Source: JAAYJS01 sp964346185
GTDB taxonomy: Bacteria; Bacillota; Clostridia; Eubacteriales; Eubacteriaceae
Assembly: GCA_964346185.1 (NCBI GenBank)
Contig: CAYFTR010000046.1
Coordinates: 1-5,749 of the forward strand
Direction: 5' to 3'
DNA length: 5,749 nt
The position numbers were made by a program, and so were the translations under genes. Below the pieces are notes generated by a model, which ran no database searches, was not told the DNA's origin, and worked only from the letters and a program-made list of their open reading frames with translations. Position 1 is the first letter of the stretch; every line of letters begins with the position of its first letter. Below, piece by piece: positions 5,696 through 5,749 of this stretch.

Positions 5696-5749
5696 GGCCC
5701 CTTGGTCAAGCGGTTAAGACACCGCCCTTTCACGGCGGTAACAGGAGTT
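5696..5749 (+). tRNA. tRNA-Glu (anticodon UUC), truncated by window end
   Basis: The 5' acceptor strand GGCCCCT (5696-5702) is followed by a D arm with GGTCAAGCGGTTAAGAC, an anticodon stem CCGCC/GGCGG (5722-5726 and 5734-5738) and the loop CTTTCAC, with anticodon TTC at 5729-5731. The body matches Bacillus-type tRNA-Glu closely. The window stops inside the T loop (TT at 5748-5749), so the 3' T strand, acceptor strand and CCA are outside. The gene starts 11 bases after tRNA-Met and the array probably continues. Confidence 0.95.

Overview
The window looks like an ordinary chromosomal segment of a moderately AT-rich Bacillota (Firmicutes) bacterium. All genes lie on the + strand. The core order (SpoVB/YabM-type flippase, then YabN-type MazG, HU, RqcP/YabO and DivIC) is the conserved neighbourhood known from Bacillus and Clostridia. 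The sporulation genes yabP and yabQ, which usually sit between the S4-domain gene and divIC, are absent: only 11 bases separate those genes here. With a Ppx/GppA gene following divIC, this suggests a non-sporulating lineage, possibly in the Negativicutes or a related anaerobic group. That placement is inference, not something the sequence proves.

Layout. Bases 1-110 hold the last 35 codons of an upstream protein, probably an SMC/YhaN-like ATPase. An imperfect hairpin (118-156) and a candidate extended -10 box follow. Bases 213-3286 hold a translationally coupled pair: a 14-helix MOP-superfamily exporter, and YabN, a methylase-MazG fusion, which overlap by ATGA. The hup gene (3388-3666) has its own promoter in front and a 9-bp hairpin behind. 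A tightly packed trio follows: rqcP (ribosome-associated quality control), divIC (divisome) and ppx (polyphosphate/pppGpp hydrolase family, GTG start overlapping divIC). From about 5313 an all-A/T block, a strong sigma-A promoter and a tRNA array appear: Leu(UAA), initiator fMet, elongator Met and Glu(UUC), the last cut by the window edge.

How the genes relate. Most are housekeeping functions: envelope precursor export and division (SpoVB-like protein, DivIC), nucleotide-pool and stress functions (MazG, Ppx), nucleoid structure (HU), and translation and its rescue (RqcP, tRNAs). No mobile element, CRISPR array, toxin-antitoxin pair or defence system was seen, and I found no convincing undescribed system. 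The points most worth a second look are the missing yabP/yabQ, the insulation of hup by promoter and hairpin, the ambiguous ppx start, the lack of a terminator between ppx and the tRNA promoter, and the side-by-side initiator and elongator tRNA-Met genes.
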